Below, piece after piece: positions 1-7,481 of a stretch of 20,394 bases of DNA. A model generated the notes under the pieces. The model had not been told where the DNA came from. It saw only the letters and a program-made list of their open reading frames with translations, and searched no databases. Numbering within the stretch: position 1 is the first letter of the stretch; the number at the start of each line of letters is the position of its first letter. Source of the DNA: Porphyromonadaceae bacterium UBA4277. GTDB taxonomy: Bacteria; Bacteroidota; Bacteroidia; Bacteroidales; Muribaculaceae. The position numbers and the translations under genes were made by a program. The DNA lies in the NCBI GenBank assembly GCA_002395965.1, contig DGVT01000013.1, positions 6,362 to 26,755 on the forward strand. The letters are read 5' to 3'.

Positions 1-470
1 AGTAAACAAGTAAACGAGTAAACAAGCAGGCTGACGCCTGAGTAATTAAGAATTATGAATTAATGTGAGTAAGATGAGAATTCACTCAGTAAATATGTGC
101 GTGAGCAGCTCCCCCTCTAAGTTAGAGGGGGCACGGGGGAGTGTGGTTCTCGCAAAGCGCTGAAACATGTCAGAGATAAGGAGCCACGCTTTGCGTGGGA
201 AATTTTCCAAATTATAAACAAATTTCCCCAAAGAGTATTTGTTTAATTTTGAATTAAATTATGATTAATTTCCCGCCGCCAGGCGGCCATTCGGCGGCGC
301 TGTGCATGTCCGAAGGCGGTGCGGTTTTCGCAATGCACCGATGCACACACTCCCCCTAACCCCCTCTAACTTAGAGGGGGAGCTGACGCGACTGAGCAGC
401 TACAAGGGAGCTGGCGCGACTCCGCAGCTACAGGGGAGCTGGCGCGCCTGAGCTGATTATTCATTATTCA
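1..470. repeat. Intergenic repeat copy A, with 40-base inverted arms
   Basis: First of three near-identical intergenic repeats. It opens with octamers of the form GTAAACRA (1-27), then an AT-rich GAATTATGAATTA stretch. The core, 106-385, is bounded by 40-base inverted arms (106-145 and 346-385) that pair with few mismatches; each arm also contains its own small palindrome around CCCTCTAAGTTAGAGGG. Inside are further hairpins (around 183-197 and 302-340) but no convincing gene. A 28-base tandem unit beginning GAGCTGGCGCG follows (380-455, about 2.7 copies). The core carries TAATTTTG (244-251), which looks like a Bacteroidetes -7 box but has no matching -33. The size and inverted arms suggest a MITE-like non-autonomous element, but homology to the other copies extends outside the arms, so the true ends are uncertain. 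Copy A has an extra segment after the left arm compared with B and C. Confidence 0.8.
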
Positions 471-513
471 TTATTAATTACTCATTATAAATAACATTAA
501 AGATTAAGCTACT

Positions 514-3474
514 ATGAAAAAAATATTTTTCTCCTTCTTTTTAGCCCTGGTGGCAATGAGTGCCAGTGCAACAGATTACTATGCGCTGTACATTGGCAAT
601 GTTCAGCTCAGTTCTGACCACATTTCTTCATCGGCAACCTTGAATAGTCAACTAAAGAGCAGTGGCGTGCTCCAGAGTGGCACCGTTGAGCTTCAGGCCT
701 CTAATGAAAACGGTATTTTCAAAGGAAGACTCTACCTTACCGATGCAGTGTTGAGTTGTAACAAATCTACCGGCGTGATATGGCTTGGTGAGAACGGAAT
801 CCTGGCTAATGACCTCGATTTTGACCTAATAGAAATAGTTTTGAAAGGCACCAACATCATCACTAACACTAATTCGGGCGGATCGGCAATCTACATGGGC
901 GGCACAGCTTGTCATGACTTCGCGAGGCTTGAATTTACAGGCGATGGCACTATCGAGCTGCACGGCGGCAGTAGCACCGGTGCCGGCATCACAGCAGCCA
1001 ATCGCAGTGGAGTGTCGGTGACCACTCTTAACGTGGGTTATGAGCCCACAGTCATTTGTGATGGATTTACCGGTGTGCGCAGTCTGGGTAGTACCACATT
1101 TCAATACATGTTCGGGCATGGAACGTTTAAAGCCACAGGTCGGCCCTATGCTTGCATGCACGAAGGCACGACAGCGATGGATCTTTCAAACAATCGAGTA
1201 ACAGACCCCGAAAATTGTAAAATAGGTATTGAACATGACATTTACACAATGTGTAATGAAAGTGGAAATTCGGTAAGCACCTTCACCGTGGGTCCCGAGC
1301 TATACCCGCTGTATGTGTGCGGCGTGCAGGTCAATGCCGACATTGCTTCTAATCTTAATCTCAGCACCATACTAAAAAACCTCGGCTACCTCAAGAGCGG
1401 TACCGTAGAATACTACCCCCAAGCCAATGAACTTTATTTCAGAGGTGCCAATATAGAATATAGCGGTGGTGCAATAGTGAAGAACGGCAACCACAGCCTG
1501 ACCGATGGCACTGTAGCCCCCGGCATCAACAATCTCAAGCTTTCCTTTTCCGGGAACAACACGTTTGGCGGCAGCGCAACGATAGGTATCGACAATAACA
1601 AGGCCAACATGAAGTTGCTCCTCCTTCAAGGCGCTTCCCTGACGATGAACACCCGCAGCGGCATCTACCACAACATGGCCATGGCCAGTGCCGACGCCAA
1701 CGCCTCGGGCAACTACACGTTCACCATCACCGGCGACAGCTACGGCTCTGGTCCCAACGATTCCGCCCTGCTCACGGTCAATGCCAGCGATGGCTGGGCA
1801 TTCCTTGGCGACTATGGCCATATCTATTATCAGAATTGTGTGACCAAGCTCACCGGAACTAATGGTGCCCTGAGCTTTGGTGGCGGTGCGGGAGTGACCC
1901 CGATAGAGTATAAATACACTTCTGGCGACAACACCTACGGCTTCCGTCACGGCGAGCGGCTGACCAAGCAAGGCTACAACTACAACCTAATCGACGCCGA
2001 TGGCAACGTAGCCAAGAGCGCCGAGATAGGCTGGGTGGGCAACACCTACGGCCTGAAGATCTTAGGCATTGCCCTGACCGACTATCACCTGCAGGACATG
2101 ACCCGCATCTTGGGCAACAACTCGTTTGCCAGTGCTGTGAAATTTGACGGCTATAAGACGCTGACGTTCGACGGCTTCGGCCGCAACACGGTGAATTGCA
2201 CCAACGTTAGTGTCCCCTTTATCGAGAACGACATCGACGGACTTAAAATCAAGTCAACGGGTACCAACCTGAACAATGTGAGCTATGCCGGCACCGTGCT
2301 GAAGCTCAATGCCCCGGCCACCTACTGTCCCGATGCGGCCACCCGCACCCTTCGCCTGAACTCGCTGCAGGGAGCCGCCGTGTGGCTCACGTGCGACAAC
2401 GCGCTCACTGTTAAGAATGGCACGCTCGATGCACGTGGTGAGACCTACGGCATCAGGGGAACAATAGCACGCAATGGCTCGTTCAACATGGAGGGTGGAA
2501 AGCTACTGTCGATAGGTAACACAGCCAGTGTGGCTTTACTGAAGGCTTTCAACCTTAACAACTACGCAATCCTTAAACCCGAAGGCGCCACCTGGAGTGC
2601 AACGGCTAACGGCGTGGTTGGCACCGATGGCAACCTGATAGCCGGCACCACGGTAGAAGTGGGTACTAAGAACTTCGAGTTGTACGTTGGCGGTGTGCAG
2701 GTTACCAGCGTCAATGCCAACGACATCCTTGGCGACGGCACATGCAGCTACAATGCCACCACCAACACGCTGACGCTCACCGATGCCAACCTCACGGCAA
2801 ATAATAATAACTTGAAGGCAGAGATCCCGGGCTTGACCATTGTGTTCAACGGCAATAATGTGATCACCAATGGCTGGGAGAATGATTATAGAAGTATTAA
2901 TATCTTAGATTGCGATAACGTGACCATCACCGGCACGGGCACAGTGACCATCAACTCGAAGGGCAAACAAGCCATCCAGCTGGCGTGCGACCGGTCAGTT
3001 AACAATGTATCGACGACAATCAAAGATGTTACCATCATCATCAATGACAGTGGAACAGCAACGAGCGGCTCGATTTCTGCTATGAGTAGCCTTGCCATGG
3101 TCAATCTCACCATCGACAATGCAAACATCTATACCTCAAACGGCTCCATCAGTGCATCTACTCTCAACCTCAACAACTGCTACATTGCCAAACCCGAGAA
3201 CGGTGTTGTGTCGGATGGTACCATAGTGCTTGACGGCGGCTGGATGCAATATACCGGCGAAATCGAGATTGTTGCCGGCACGCCGAGCGTGGGCCTGCGT
3301 GGCGACGTTGACGGCAGCGGCATTGTTGATATCGACGACGTGAATGCTATTATCAACATCATCCTTGAAAAGAACCCGGCCAGTGACTATAGCGGCGAGG
3401 CCGACGTTGACGGCAGCGGCCTGGTTGACGTTGACGACGTGAACGAAGTGATTAATATAATTCTGAATTCGTAG
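514..3474 (+). CDS. Secreted repeat protein with C-terminal dockerin-like calcium loops
   Basis: A 986-residue exported protein; exact function not recognised. Residues 1-19 form a Sec signal peptide (basic MKK, hydrophobic core, cleavage near ASA). A module beginning LYxxGVQV appears at about residues 25, 266 and 723, with a weaker one near 514 (LKILGIAL). Each is followed by strand-turn sequence with T(L/F)T and FNGNN motifs, suggesting beta-helix or beta-sandwich repeats. The C-terminus has two 12-residue calcium loops, D931-V-D-G-S-G...D942 and D964-V-D-G-S-G...D975, each followed by an NxIINIIL helix: the dockerin type I pattern. There is no T9SS C-terminal signature after it, so it may leave by another route or attach through the dockerin-like end. 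No cohesin is visible here. The gene sits alone between repeat copies A and B, which are direct repeats. A role in surface display or glycan binding is inference. Confidence 0.85.
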   Translation: MKKIFFSFFLALVAMSASATDYYALYIGNVQLSSDHISSSATLNSQLKSSGVLQSGTVELQASNENGIFKGRLYLTDAVLSCNKSTGVIWLGENGILANDLDFDLIEIVLKGTNIITNTNSGGSAIYMGGTACHDFARLEFTGDGTIELHGGSSTGAGITAANRSGVSVTTLNVGYEPTVICDGFTGVRSLGSTTFQYMFGHGTFKATGRPYACMHEGTTAMDLSNNRVTDPENCKIGIEHDIYTMCNESGNSVSTFTVGPELYPLYVCGVQVNADIASNLNLSTILKNLGYLKSGTVEYYPQANELYFRGANIEYSGGAIVKNGNHSLTDGTVAPGINNLKLSFSGNNTFGGSATIGIDNNKANMKLLLLQGASLTMNTRSGIYHNMAMASADANASGNYTFTITGDSYGSGPNDSALLTVNASDGWAFLGDYGHIYYQNCVTKLTGTNGALSFGGGAGVTPIEYKYTSGDNTYGFRHGERLTKQGYNYNLIDADGNVAKSAEIGWVGNTYGLKILGIALTDYHLQDMTRILGNNSFASAVKFDGYKTLTFDGFGRNTVNCTNVSVPFIENDIDGLKIKSTGTNLNNVSYAGTVLKLNAPATYCPDAATRTLRLNSLQGAAVWLTCDNALTVKNGTLDARGETYGIRGTIARNGSFNMEGGKLLSIGNTASVALLKAFNLNNYAILKPEGATWSATANGVVGTDGNLIAGTTVEVGTKNFELYVGGVQVTSVNANDILGDGTCSYNATTNTLTLTDANLTANNNNLKAEIPGLTIVFNGNNVITNGWENDYRSINILDCDNVTITGTGTVTINSKGKQAIQLACDRSVNNVSTTIKDVTIIINDSGTATSGSISAMSSLAMVNLTIDNANIYTSNGSISASTLNLNNCYIAKPENGVVSDGTIVLDGGWMQYTGEIEIVAGTPSVGLRGDVDGSGIVDIDDVNAIINIILEKNPASDYSGEADVDGSGLVDVDDVNEVINIILNS

Positions 3475-3482
3475 AATTCTTT

Positions 3483-3995
3483 TAGTAAACGAGTAAACAA
3501 GTAAACGAGTAAACAAGCGGGCTGACGCCTGAGTAATTAAGAATTATGAATTATGAATTGGGTGGCTGGCGCCTCGGTAATTCAGAATTATGAATTAATG
3601 TGAGTAAGATGAGAATTCGCTCAGTAAATAAATGCGTAAGCAGCTCCCCCTCTAAGTTAGAGGGGGCACGGGGGAGTGTGACCGAAGCAGTGGCACATAT
3701 CAGAGATAAGGAGCCACGCTTTGCGTGGGAAATTTTCCAAATTATAAACAAATTTCCCCAAAGAGTATTTGTTTAATTTTGAATTAAATTATGATTAATT
3801 TCCCGCCGCCAGGCGGCCATTCCGCGGCGCTGTGCATGTCCGAAGACGGTGCGGTTTTCGCAATGCACCGATGCACACACTCCCCCCTAACCTCCTCTAA
3901 CTTAGAGGGGGAGCTGACGCGCCTGAGCAGCTACAGGGGAGCTGGCGCGCCTGAGCAGCAACAGGGGAGCTGGCGCGACTGAGCTGATTATTCAT
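3483..3995. repeat. Intergenic repeat copy B, with 40-base inverted arms
   Basis: Second copy, in the same orientation as A and starting 8 bases after the stop codon of the dockerin-like gene. It begins with GTAAACRA octamers (about 3484-3516) and an AT-rich block that is longer than in copy A because of an extra GAATTATGAATT...CTGGCGCC segment. The core is 3641-3916, with inverted arms at 3641-3680 and 3876-3916 (one extra C in the right arm). The internal sequence from the CAGAGATAAGGAGCCACGC segment to the right arm is almost identical to copies A and C. The 28-base GAGCTGGCGCG tandem follows (about 3910-3985), then TTCATTATTAATTA repeats up to the next gene. Short open frames inside it are side effects of the repeat. 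Confidence 0.8.
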
Positions 3996-4084
3996 TATTA
4001 ATTATTAATTATTCATTACTCATTATTCATTACTCATCAGTTTGAGCTTTAACGAATTAATAACAAATAATTTACTTAATCAAA

Positions 4085-4987
4085 ATGAAAAAAGAAGTAT
4101 TGAGTTTAGCAATCGTTGCTGCTGCATTTACATTCGTTAGCTGCAGCGGCAATGCCGAGAGCAATGTTGAAGGTACCGACAGCACTGCCACCGAACAGGT
4201 AGCAGAAGGCGAGACTGCCGCTACCAACCCCTTCCCCTGGGACTTCCCCCAGGATGTGAAACTTGATGCCGAGCCCGGTCAGATGGCCTTGGCTCCCTAC
4301 ACGTTCTACCCCGGTGCCGTGAAGGACGGTAAAGACCTGACCACGGCTACCCTGATCTTCTACAACTCGCAGTTGCAAGAAGTGGGCGACAAGACGTCGA
4401 AGATGGGTGGCGACCAAATTCCTAATGCCCTTATCATCCCACTTGACAAGGATGCAAAGGCCAAGAAGGGCGACATCCTGCTCACTTGGTGGCAGAGTGG
4501 TAGCGGCTTGGAGCGTGCCATCGTGAAAGATGCCAGCAATCCCGCTGAGCCTATCGTAGATTATCTGGACCTGGACTACAGCGACGACCCGGCAAAGCCC
4601 GGCATGGCACAGAAACATGGTGACAAGCAACTCAAGCCCGGCAGCTTCAACGTGCTCACCGACGGCGAGTGGCAGCCCGGAGCACAGATTGCTTGCAAGA
4701 AGGACAATCGCTGGATGGTGGCAACACTCATCCGTGTAGAGGGCGACAAGGTGCTTGCCTATTGCCAGGGTGCAAGGGTTGAGGCCTACAACAAAGCCGA
4801 TGTGAAGCTTGTCCCCTTCAAGGAGAACATCAAGGCCGGCGATGTGGTGTGGGGACGCTTTGCCACCACTTATCAGCCCGACTACAAGGTGACCAAGGTG
4901 GACAACGAGCTGGGTCGCGTGTGGGTAGAGCACAACGACCGCACCGAGGTAAAGAGCATCTGCGAGGTAACCAAGGTGCTTGAGTAA
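4085..4987 (+). CDS. Lipoprotein with tandem Tudor/SH3-like segments
   Basis: A 300-residue predicted lipoprotein. The N-terminus has a lipoprotein signal peptide ending in FVSC with the acylated cysteine at residue 20, followed by an acidic Ser/Thr/Glu-rich linker (about 21-48). The rest contains three segments of similar plan, about 127-165, 199-245 and 249-300: a Gly-Asp or Gly-Ala-Gln start, an aromatic strand (LLTWWQSG, RWMVATLI, VVWGRFATT), a hydrophobic-charged strand and a short Val-rich end. This resembles small Tudor/agenet-like SH3 barrels found in some Bacteroidetes lipoproteins, but I infer it from pattern only. No catalytic motif is visible. It is anchored in a membrane, probably the outer one, and may bind a partner or ligand. 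It stands alone after repeat copy B and ends in a clear terminator. It is purely hypothetical as to function. Confidence 0.85.
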   Translation: MKKEVLSLAIVAAAFTFVSCSGNAESNVEGTDSTATEQVAEGETAATNPFPWDFPQDVKLDAEPGQMALAPYTFYPGAVKDGKDLTTATLIFYNSQLQEVGDKTSKMGGDQIPNALIIPLDKDAKAKKGDILLTWWQSGSGLERAIVKDASNPAEPIVDYLDLDYSDDPAKPGMAQKHGDKQLKPGSFNVLTDGEWQPGAQIACKKDNRWMVATLIRVEGDKVLAYCQGARVEAYNKADVKLVPFKENIKAGDVVWGRFATTYQPDYKVTKVDNELGRVWVEHNDRTEVKSICEVTKVLE

Positions 4988-5003
4988 GCACTGCTTTTGT
5001 AAC

Positions 5004-5031
5004 CGAGTGTGGGTCTCCCGGCTCACACTCG
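5004..5031. other. Perfect hairpin after the lipoprotein gene
   Basis: Eight-base perfect arms CGAGTGTG (5004-5011) and CACACTCG (5024-5031) enclose a 12-base loop, just downstream of the stop codon and ahead of the terminator hairpin. It has no T-run of its own, so it is more likely a mRNA 3'-end stabilising structure than a terminator. Confidence 0.5.
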
Positions 5032-5040
5032 CTTAAACGG

Positions 5041-5071
5041 AAAAAGCGCGGCTTTGCGGCTGCGCTTTTTT
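5041..5071 (+). terminator. Intrinsic terminator of the lipoprotein gene
   Basis: Arms AAAAAGCGC and GCGCTTTTT with a short G/C-rich loop, followed by a run of Ts. It lies 54 bases after the lipoprotein stop codon. The A-run on the left arm means it could also act on the other strand for the yoeB operon. Confidence 0.8.
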
Positions 5072-5176
5072 CGTTTCCCAATCTATTTGTTGAAGTTTGT
5101 AAAGTTTTGAACTATATAGACTTGAATTATTAAGACGTTAGCCTCTATAAACTCTAAACAATCCACTCTAAACATC

Positions 5177-5200
5177 AAGTTTCTGAGGTATCAGAGACTT
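5177..5200 (-). terminator. Possible weak terminator after yoeB
   Basis: Ten-base arms (AAGTTTCTGA and TCAGAGACTT, one G-T pair) around a 4-base loop lie directly after the toxin stop codon. There is no strong T-run on the minus strand, so this call is tentative. Confidence 0.3.
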
Positions 5201-5203
5201 GAA

Positions 5204-5479
5204 TTATTTATCGCCATAGTGACCATAGGCGGTAATCACAATTACAACCACCTCGTTGTCATTGATTTCATAGACAATTCGATGTTTTTTCGTGATTTGT
5301 CTGCTCCATTTGCCGGCTAAATCTCCTTTGAGCTGCTCGGGATGACCTGAGCCCCATGTGGGATGCTCTTTTAGCTCTTCAATAAAGAGTTGGGCTTTCA
5401 TGAAGGCTTTGGGCTCACTCTTTGCAAGACGTGCCAAGTCATCCTGGGCTTGTTTGTGTAGTTGCACACTATATTGCAT
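5204..5479 (-). CDS. yoeB: YoeB-type mRNA interferase toxin
   Basis: A 91-residue RelE-superfamily toxin of the Txe/YoeB family, which cuts mRNA at the ribosomal A site when its antitoxin is lost. The family's diagnostic segments are present: HPEQLKGDLAGKWSR (46-60), KKHRIVYEI (64-72) and a C-terminal GHYGDK. By alignment with E. coli YoeB, the catalytic residues Glu46, Arg65, His83 and Tyr84 correspond to E48, R67, H87 and Y88, so the active site looks intact. The C-terminus runs three residues past the usual HY end. The ATG lies inside the antitoxin gene's 3' end with an 11-base overlap, which suggests translational coupling. It shares the antitoxin's promoter and probable autoregulation. 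Confidence 0.93.
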   Translation of the reverse strand: MQYSVQLHKQAQDDLARLAKSEPKAFMKAQLFIEELKEHPTWGSGHPEQLKGDLAGKWSRQITKKHRIVYEINDNEVVVIVITAYGHYGDK

Positions 5480-5726
5480 AACCTTGACGCTTTAGGAAAT
5501 CGGTAAGGTTTTCATTTGGCTGCATTGTTGCCCTGGGTCCTTTTTCGGCATTCTTAACACGTTCTACAAAGTCCTCCTCGGTCATGAGTGTGGGGTCGGG
5601 CTTTGTGGCGGTGATGCGCTTGAGGGCTTTCAGGGCACGCTTTAGCTTGCCTTCATCCTCGGCGATAAGGCTCATTTGGCGAAATATTTCGGATGTTAGT
5701 TGTGCTGTTGACATTTTGTGTGGCAT
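5469..5726 (-). CDS. Antitoxin of the YoeB-type module
   Basis: An 85-residue protein encoded immediately before the toxin, in the usual antitoxin-first order. It is assigned by position and size: I do not recognise a classic YefM/Phd N-terminal fold. The first part (about 6-40) is a predicted helical, basic region (EDEGKLKRALKALKRI) that could bind DNA. The C-terminal third (NLTDFLKRQGYAI) is the kind of short tail that wraps a RelE-family toxin. An alternative start is the ATG at 5714, giving MSTAQLT; neither start has a clear ribosome binding site. Upstream lie a -7 box and two inverted repeats, which fits repression of the operon by the toxin-antitoxin complex. Confidence 0.8.
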   Translation of the reverse strand: MPHKMSTAQLTSEIFRQMSLIAEDEGKLKRALKALKRITATKPDPTLMTEEDFVERVKNAEKGPRATMQPNENLTDFLKRQGYAI

Positions 5727-5733
5727 TATGAAT

Positions 5734-5789
5734 TACAATTATTGTAGTGCAAAATTAGCTAAAAATCTTGATTTATCGCGTTGTGCGAT
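5734..5789 (-). promoter_or_regulatory. Promoter and probable operators of the TA operon
   Basis: On the minus strand TAATTTTG (5757-5750) fits the Bacteroidetes -7 consensus TAnnTTTG; a -33 TTG is not obvious. A 13-base palindrome TACAAT-T-ATTGTA (5734-5746) would cover the transcription start, and a second inverted repeat, ATCGC-N5-GCGAT (5775-5789), lies near the -33 position. Their placement fits autorepression, which is known for this family but unproven here. Confidence 0.55.
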
Positions 5790-5859
5790 ATCGAAATTTC
5801 TGTAATATCCAAGTTTTGAGAATAAATGTGATGGCCGGATGCCTAAACTGCTTGTTGTG

Positions 5860-5976
5860 CATCGATGATTCTTGCTACTGCACCAAGCAAGAAGGGTACA
5901 GCTGTGGCTCGGAGAGCCAGTAACCATGCTTAGCACCATGCAAGAGGGGTGCAGCCCCTCCCGTTGAGCGGGGAAA
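5860..5976. repeat. Cluster of short palindromes beside the RAYT element
   Basis: No gene is seen between the TA promoter and the transposase element. The stretch holds several small hairpins: CTTGC...GCAAG (about 5870-5891), TGGCTC-GGA-GAGCCA (5905-5919) and GAGGGG-TGCAG-CCCCTC (5944-5960). They resemble REP-type palindromes and may be part of, or a landing site for, the neighbouring element. Confidence 0.5.
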
Positions 5977-6622
5977 AGCCCTGTAAGGGCTATAAGCCCT
6001 CAGCCCAGGGCAACGCCCTGGGTCGTATTGTGCGTGGTTGTAATCGCCCTGAAAGGGCAAAAGCTATGGTTTCAATCAGAAAATGCATATCTTTCATCGA
6101 AATCAACGTTGTATTTTTTCAAAAATTTCAAATACTCTTCCTTGAATGAGAACTTTTGATGATGCTGCTTCTGATTGTTTACGTATTCAATAGTCCTTGT
6201 AACGATTGATTGACTAATTGAAAATGCTGCATAACCTCCTTGCCACGCAAATGTTTCATACTTTTTATCCAATCCCTTGATCCAGCGACTACTGTTTCGT
6301 TTAATTTCCTCTACGAGATGTGCAACAGTTTCGTTACGGGAAAGCGTGCACACTACGTGTATGTGGTCGCCGACACCACCAACTCTAATAACTTTGCATT
6401 CAGTTGAATTAACGAGCTGACCTATATAGCTATGTAGTCGAGCCCAATGAATTTCATCTATTGTAGGACTCGTGGTTTTTGTATGAAAAATGATGTGAAG
6501 GTAAATTTTACAAAGTGATTGTGACATAATTTTTGCTTTTGCCCTTTCAGGGCGAATTTTTATTGTAATGCCTGTTACCCAGGGCGTTGCCCTGGGCTGG
6601 GTGCTCGCAGCCCTTTCAGGGC
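5977..6622. mobile_element. RAYT-type element framed by inverted REP repeats
   Basis: A 646-base unit made of a minus-strand Y1 transposase gene flanked by imperfect inverted repeats of 88 bases each (5977-6064 and 6535-6622). Within each end are three palindromic blocks: an inner GCCCTTTCAGGGC type, a middle GCCCAGGG-CAA-CGCCCTGGG type, and an outer AGCCCT...AGGGC type. Compared in inverted orientation, the inner 21 bases and a 23-base middle block are identical, while the spacer between them differs. This is the architecture of a REP pair (BIME) with its REP-associated tyrosine transposase. No flanking target duplication is expected for this family. Confidence 0.8.
6072..6527 (-). CDS. REP-associated tyrosine transposase (IS200/TnpA family)
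   Basis: A 151-residue Y1-type HUH transposase, normal length for TnpA of IS200/IS605 and related RAYTs. The metal-binding HUH motif is H55-I-H57 in GDHIHVVCTLS. The catalytic tyrosine is very likely Y115 in TIEYVNNQKQHH. The C-terminal segment FKEEYLKFLKKYNVDFDERYAF is the conserved end seen in Bacteroidetes members. Such enzymes cut single-stranded DNA next to hairpins and carry out peel-and-paste transposition or REP mobilisation. The gene appears intact. Its ATG lies only 7 bases inside the right inverted repeat, so its promoter and ribosome binding site must lie in or beyond that repeat. No tnpB or other accessory gene is present. Confidence 0.93.
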   Translation of the reverse strand: MSQSLCKIYLHIIFHTKTTSPTIDEIHWARLHSYIGQLVNSTECKVIRVGGVGDHIHVVCTLSRNETVAHLVEEIKRNSSRWIKGLDKKYETFAWQGGYAAFSISQSIVTRTIEYVNNQKQHHQKFSFKEEYLKFLKKYNVDFDERYAFSD

Positions 6623-6746
6623 ATTTTTAATTGGTGCAAGGTTGTGGTTGTAGCTTAATTGACTGATATTGCATGCTAAAGCCATATGATTAACAAGATT
6701 TGGACCAAATGGGCGTATTTTGCCAAAGACAAAAATGGGCGTGGCG

Positions 6747-7481
6747 TTATGAGCGGGAGGCGATGAAGGCCTGGAAGGTGGCCTTGTAGCTGTCGCCCAC
6801 GGGGATGTAAACGTCGCCGAACACGATGCGGCCGCGGTCGATCTCGCGTATCTTCTCCTTCGACACAATGAACGAGCGGTGCACGCGCATGAAGCGCGAC
6901 GGCGGCAGCATCTGCTCCATGGCCTTCATGTTCATCAGCGAGAGGATGGGGTGCTGGCTCTGCTCGGTGTAGATTTTCACATAGTCTTTGAGTCCTTCGA
7001 TGTAGCGTATGTCGTCGAGCTTGATTTGTAGCAGTTTATACTCGCTCTTGACGAAAATGGAGTTTGGCTCCTCGGGCTGCGGCACCGGTGCTGCGGCAGC
7101 CGGTTCGGGCTGGCGGGTGAGGGAGAACCACTTCAGCGCCTTGTTGCAGGCCTCGAGAAAGGTGGGGTAGGTGATGGGCTTGAGCAAGTAGTCGAGGGCG
7201 TTGATGCGGTAGCCGTCGAGGGCATACTGCTCGAAGGCGGTGGTGAACACCACGCGTGTGGTCTCAGGCAGCATGCGCGACAGCTCTAAGCCGTTGAGCT
7301 CGGGCATCTGTATGTCGAGAAACAGCAGGTCAACCGGCGCGTCGGCAATGCCTTTCAGGGCGTCGGTGGCGTTGGAATATTTACCCGTGAGTTCCATAAA
7401 CGGGATTTTGTTGACGTAGCTGGCCAGCAGTTCCACTGCCAGCGGCTCGTCGTCAACTATTGCGCATCTGATTGTTGTCAT
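6747..7481 (-). CDS. LytTR-family response regulator
   Basis: A 244-residue DNA-binding response regulator of the LytR/AlgR class. The receiver domain (1-115) has the acidic pair D10-D11, phospho-acceptor D56 in LLFLDIQMPELNG, the switch region FTTA (79-82) and K101 in the LLKPI loop. After a linker rich in Pro and Ala (about 116-136) the LytTR domain (137-240) shows the usual YIEGLKDYVKIYT, FMRVHRSFIV and PVGDSYK motifs. It is phosphorylated by the kinase encoded just upstream, whose 3' end overlaps its start by 29 bases, so the pair is translationally coupled. LytTR proteins usually bind pairs of direct repeats at target promoters; the targets cannot be told from this window. Confidence 0.95.
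   Translation of the reverse strand: MTTIRCAIVDDEPLAVELLASYVNKIPFMELTGKYSNATDALKGIADAPVDLLFLDIQMPELNGLELSRMLPETTRVVFTTAFEQYALDGYRINALDYLLKPITYPTFLEACNKALKWFSLTRQPEPAAAAPVPQPEEPNSIFVKSEYKLLQIKLDDIRYIEGLKDYVKIYTEQSQHPILSLMNMKAMEQMLPPSRFMRVHRSFIVSKEKIREIDRGRIVFGDVYIPVGDSYKATFQAFIASRS

Noticed and set aside
514..3474. Cellulosome component
   Set aside because: Dockerin-like loops alone do not make a cellulosome; no cohesin, scaffoldin or glycoside hydrolase is visible here.
3551..3982. Open frames of about 65 residues on both strands in intergenic repeat copy B
   Set aside because: They consist of inverted-arm and hairpin sequence, are not kept open in copies A and C in the same way, and lack a start context.
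1..3995. Composite transposon formed by repeat copies A and B
   Set aside because: The repeats encode no transposase, and no target duplications can be shown.
4106..5026. 306-codon open frame opposite the lipoprotein gene
   Set aside because: It mirrors the codon structure of a gene with a clear signal peptide, lipobox and terminator; the reverse product has no recognisable features.
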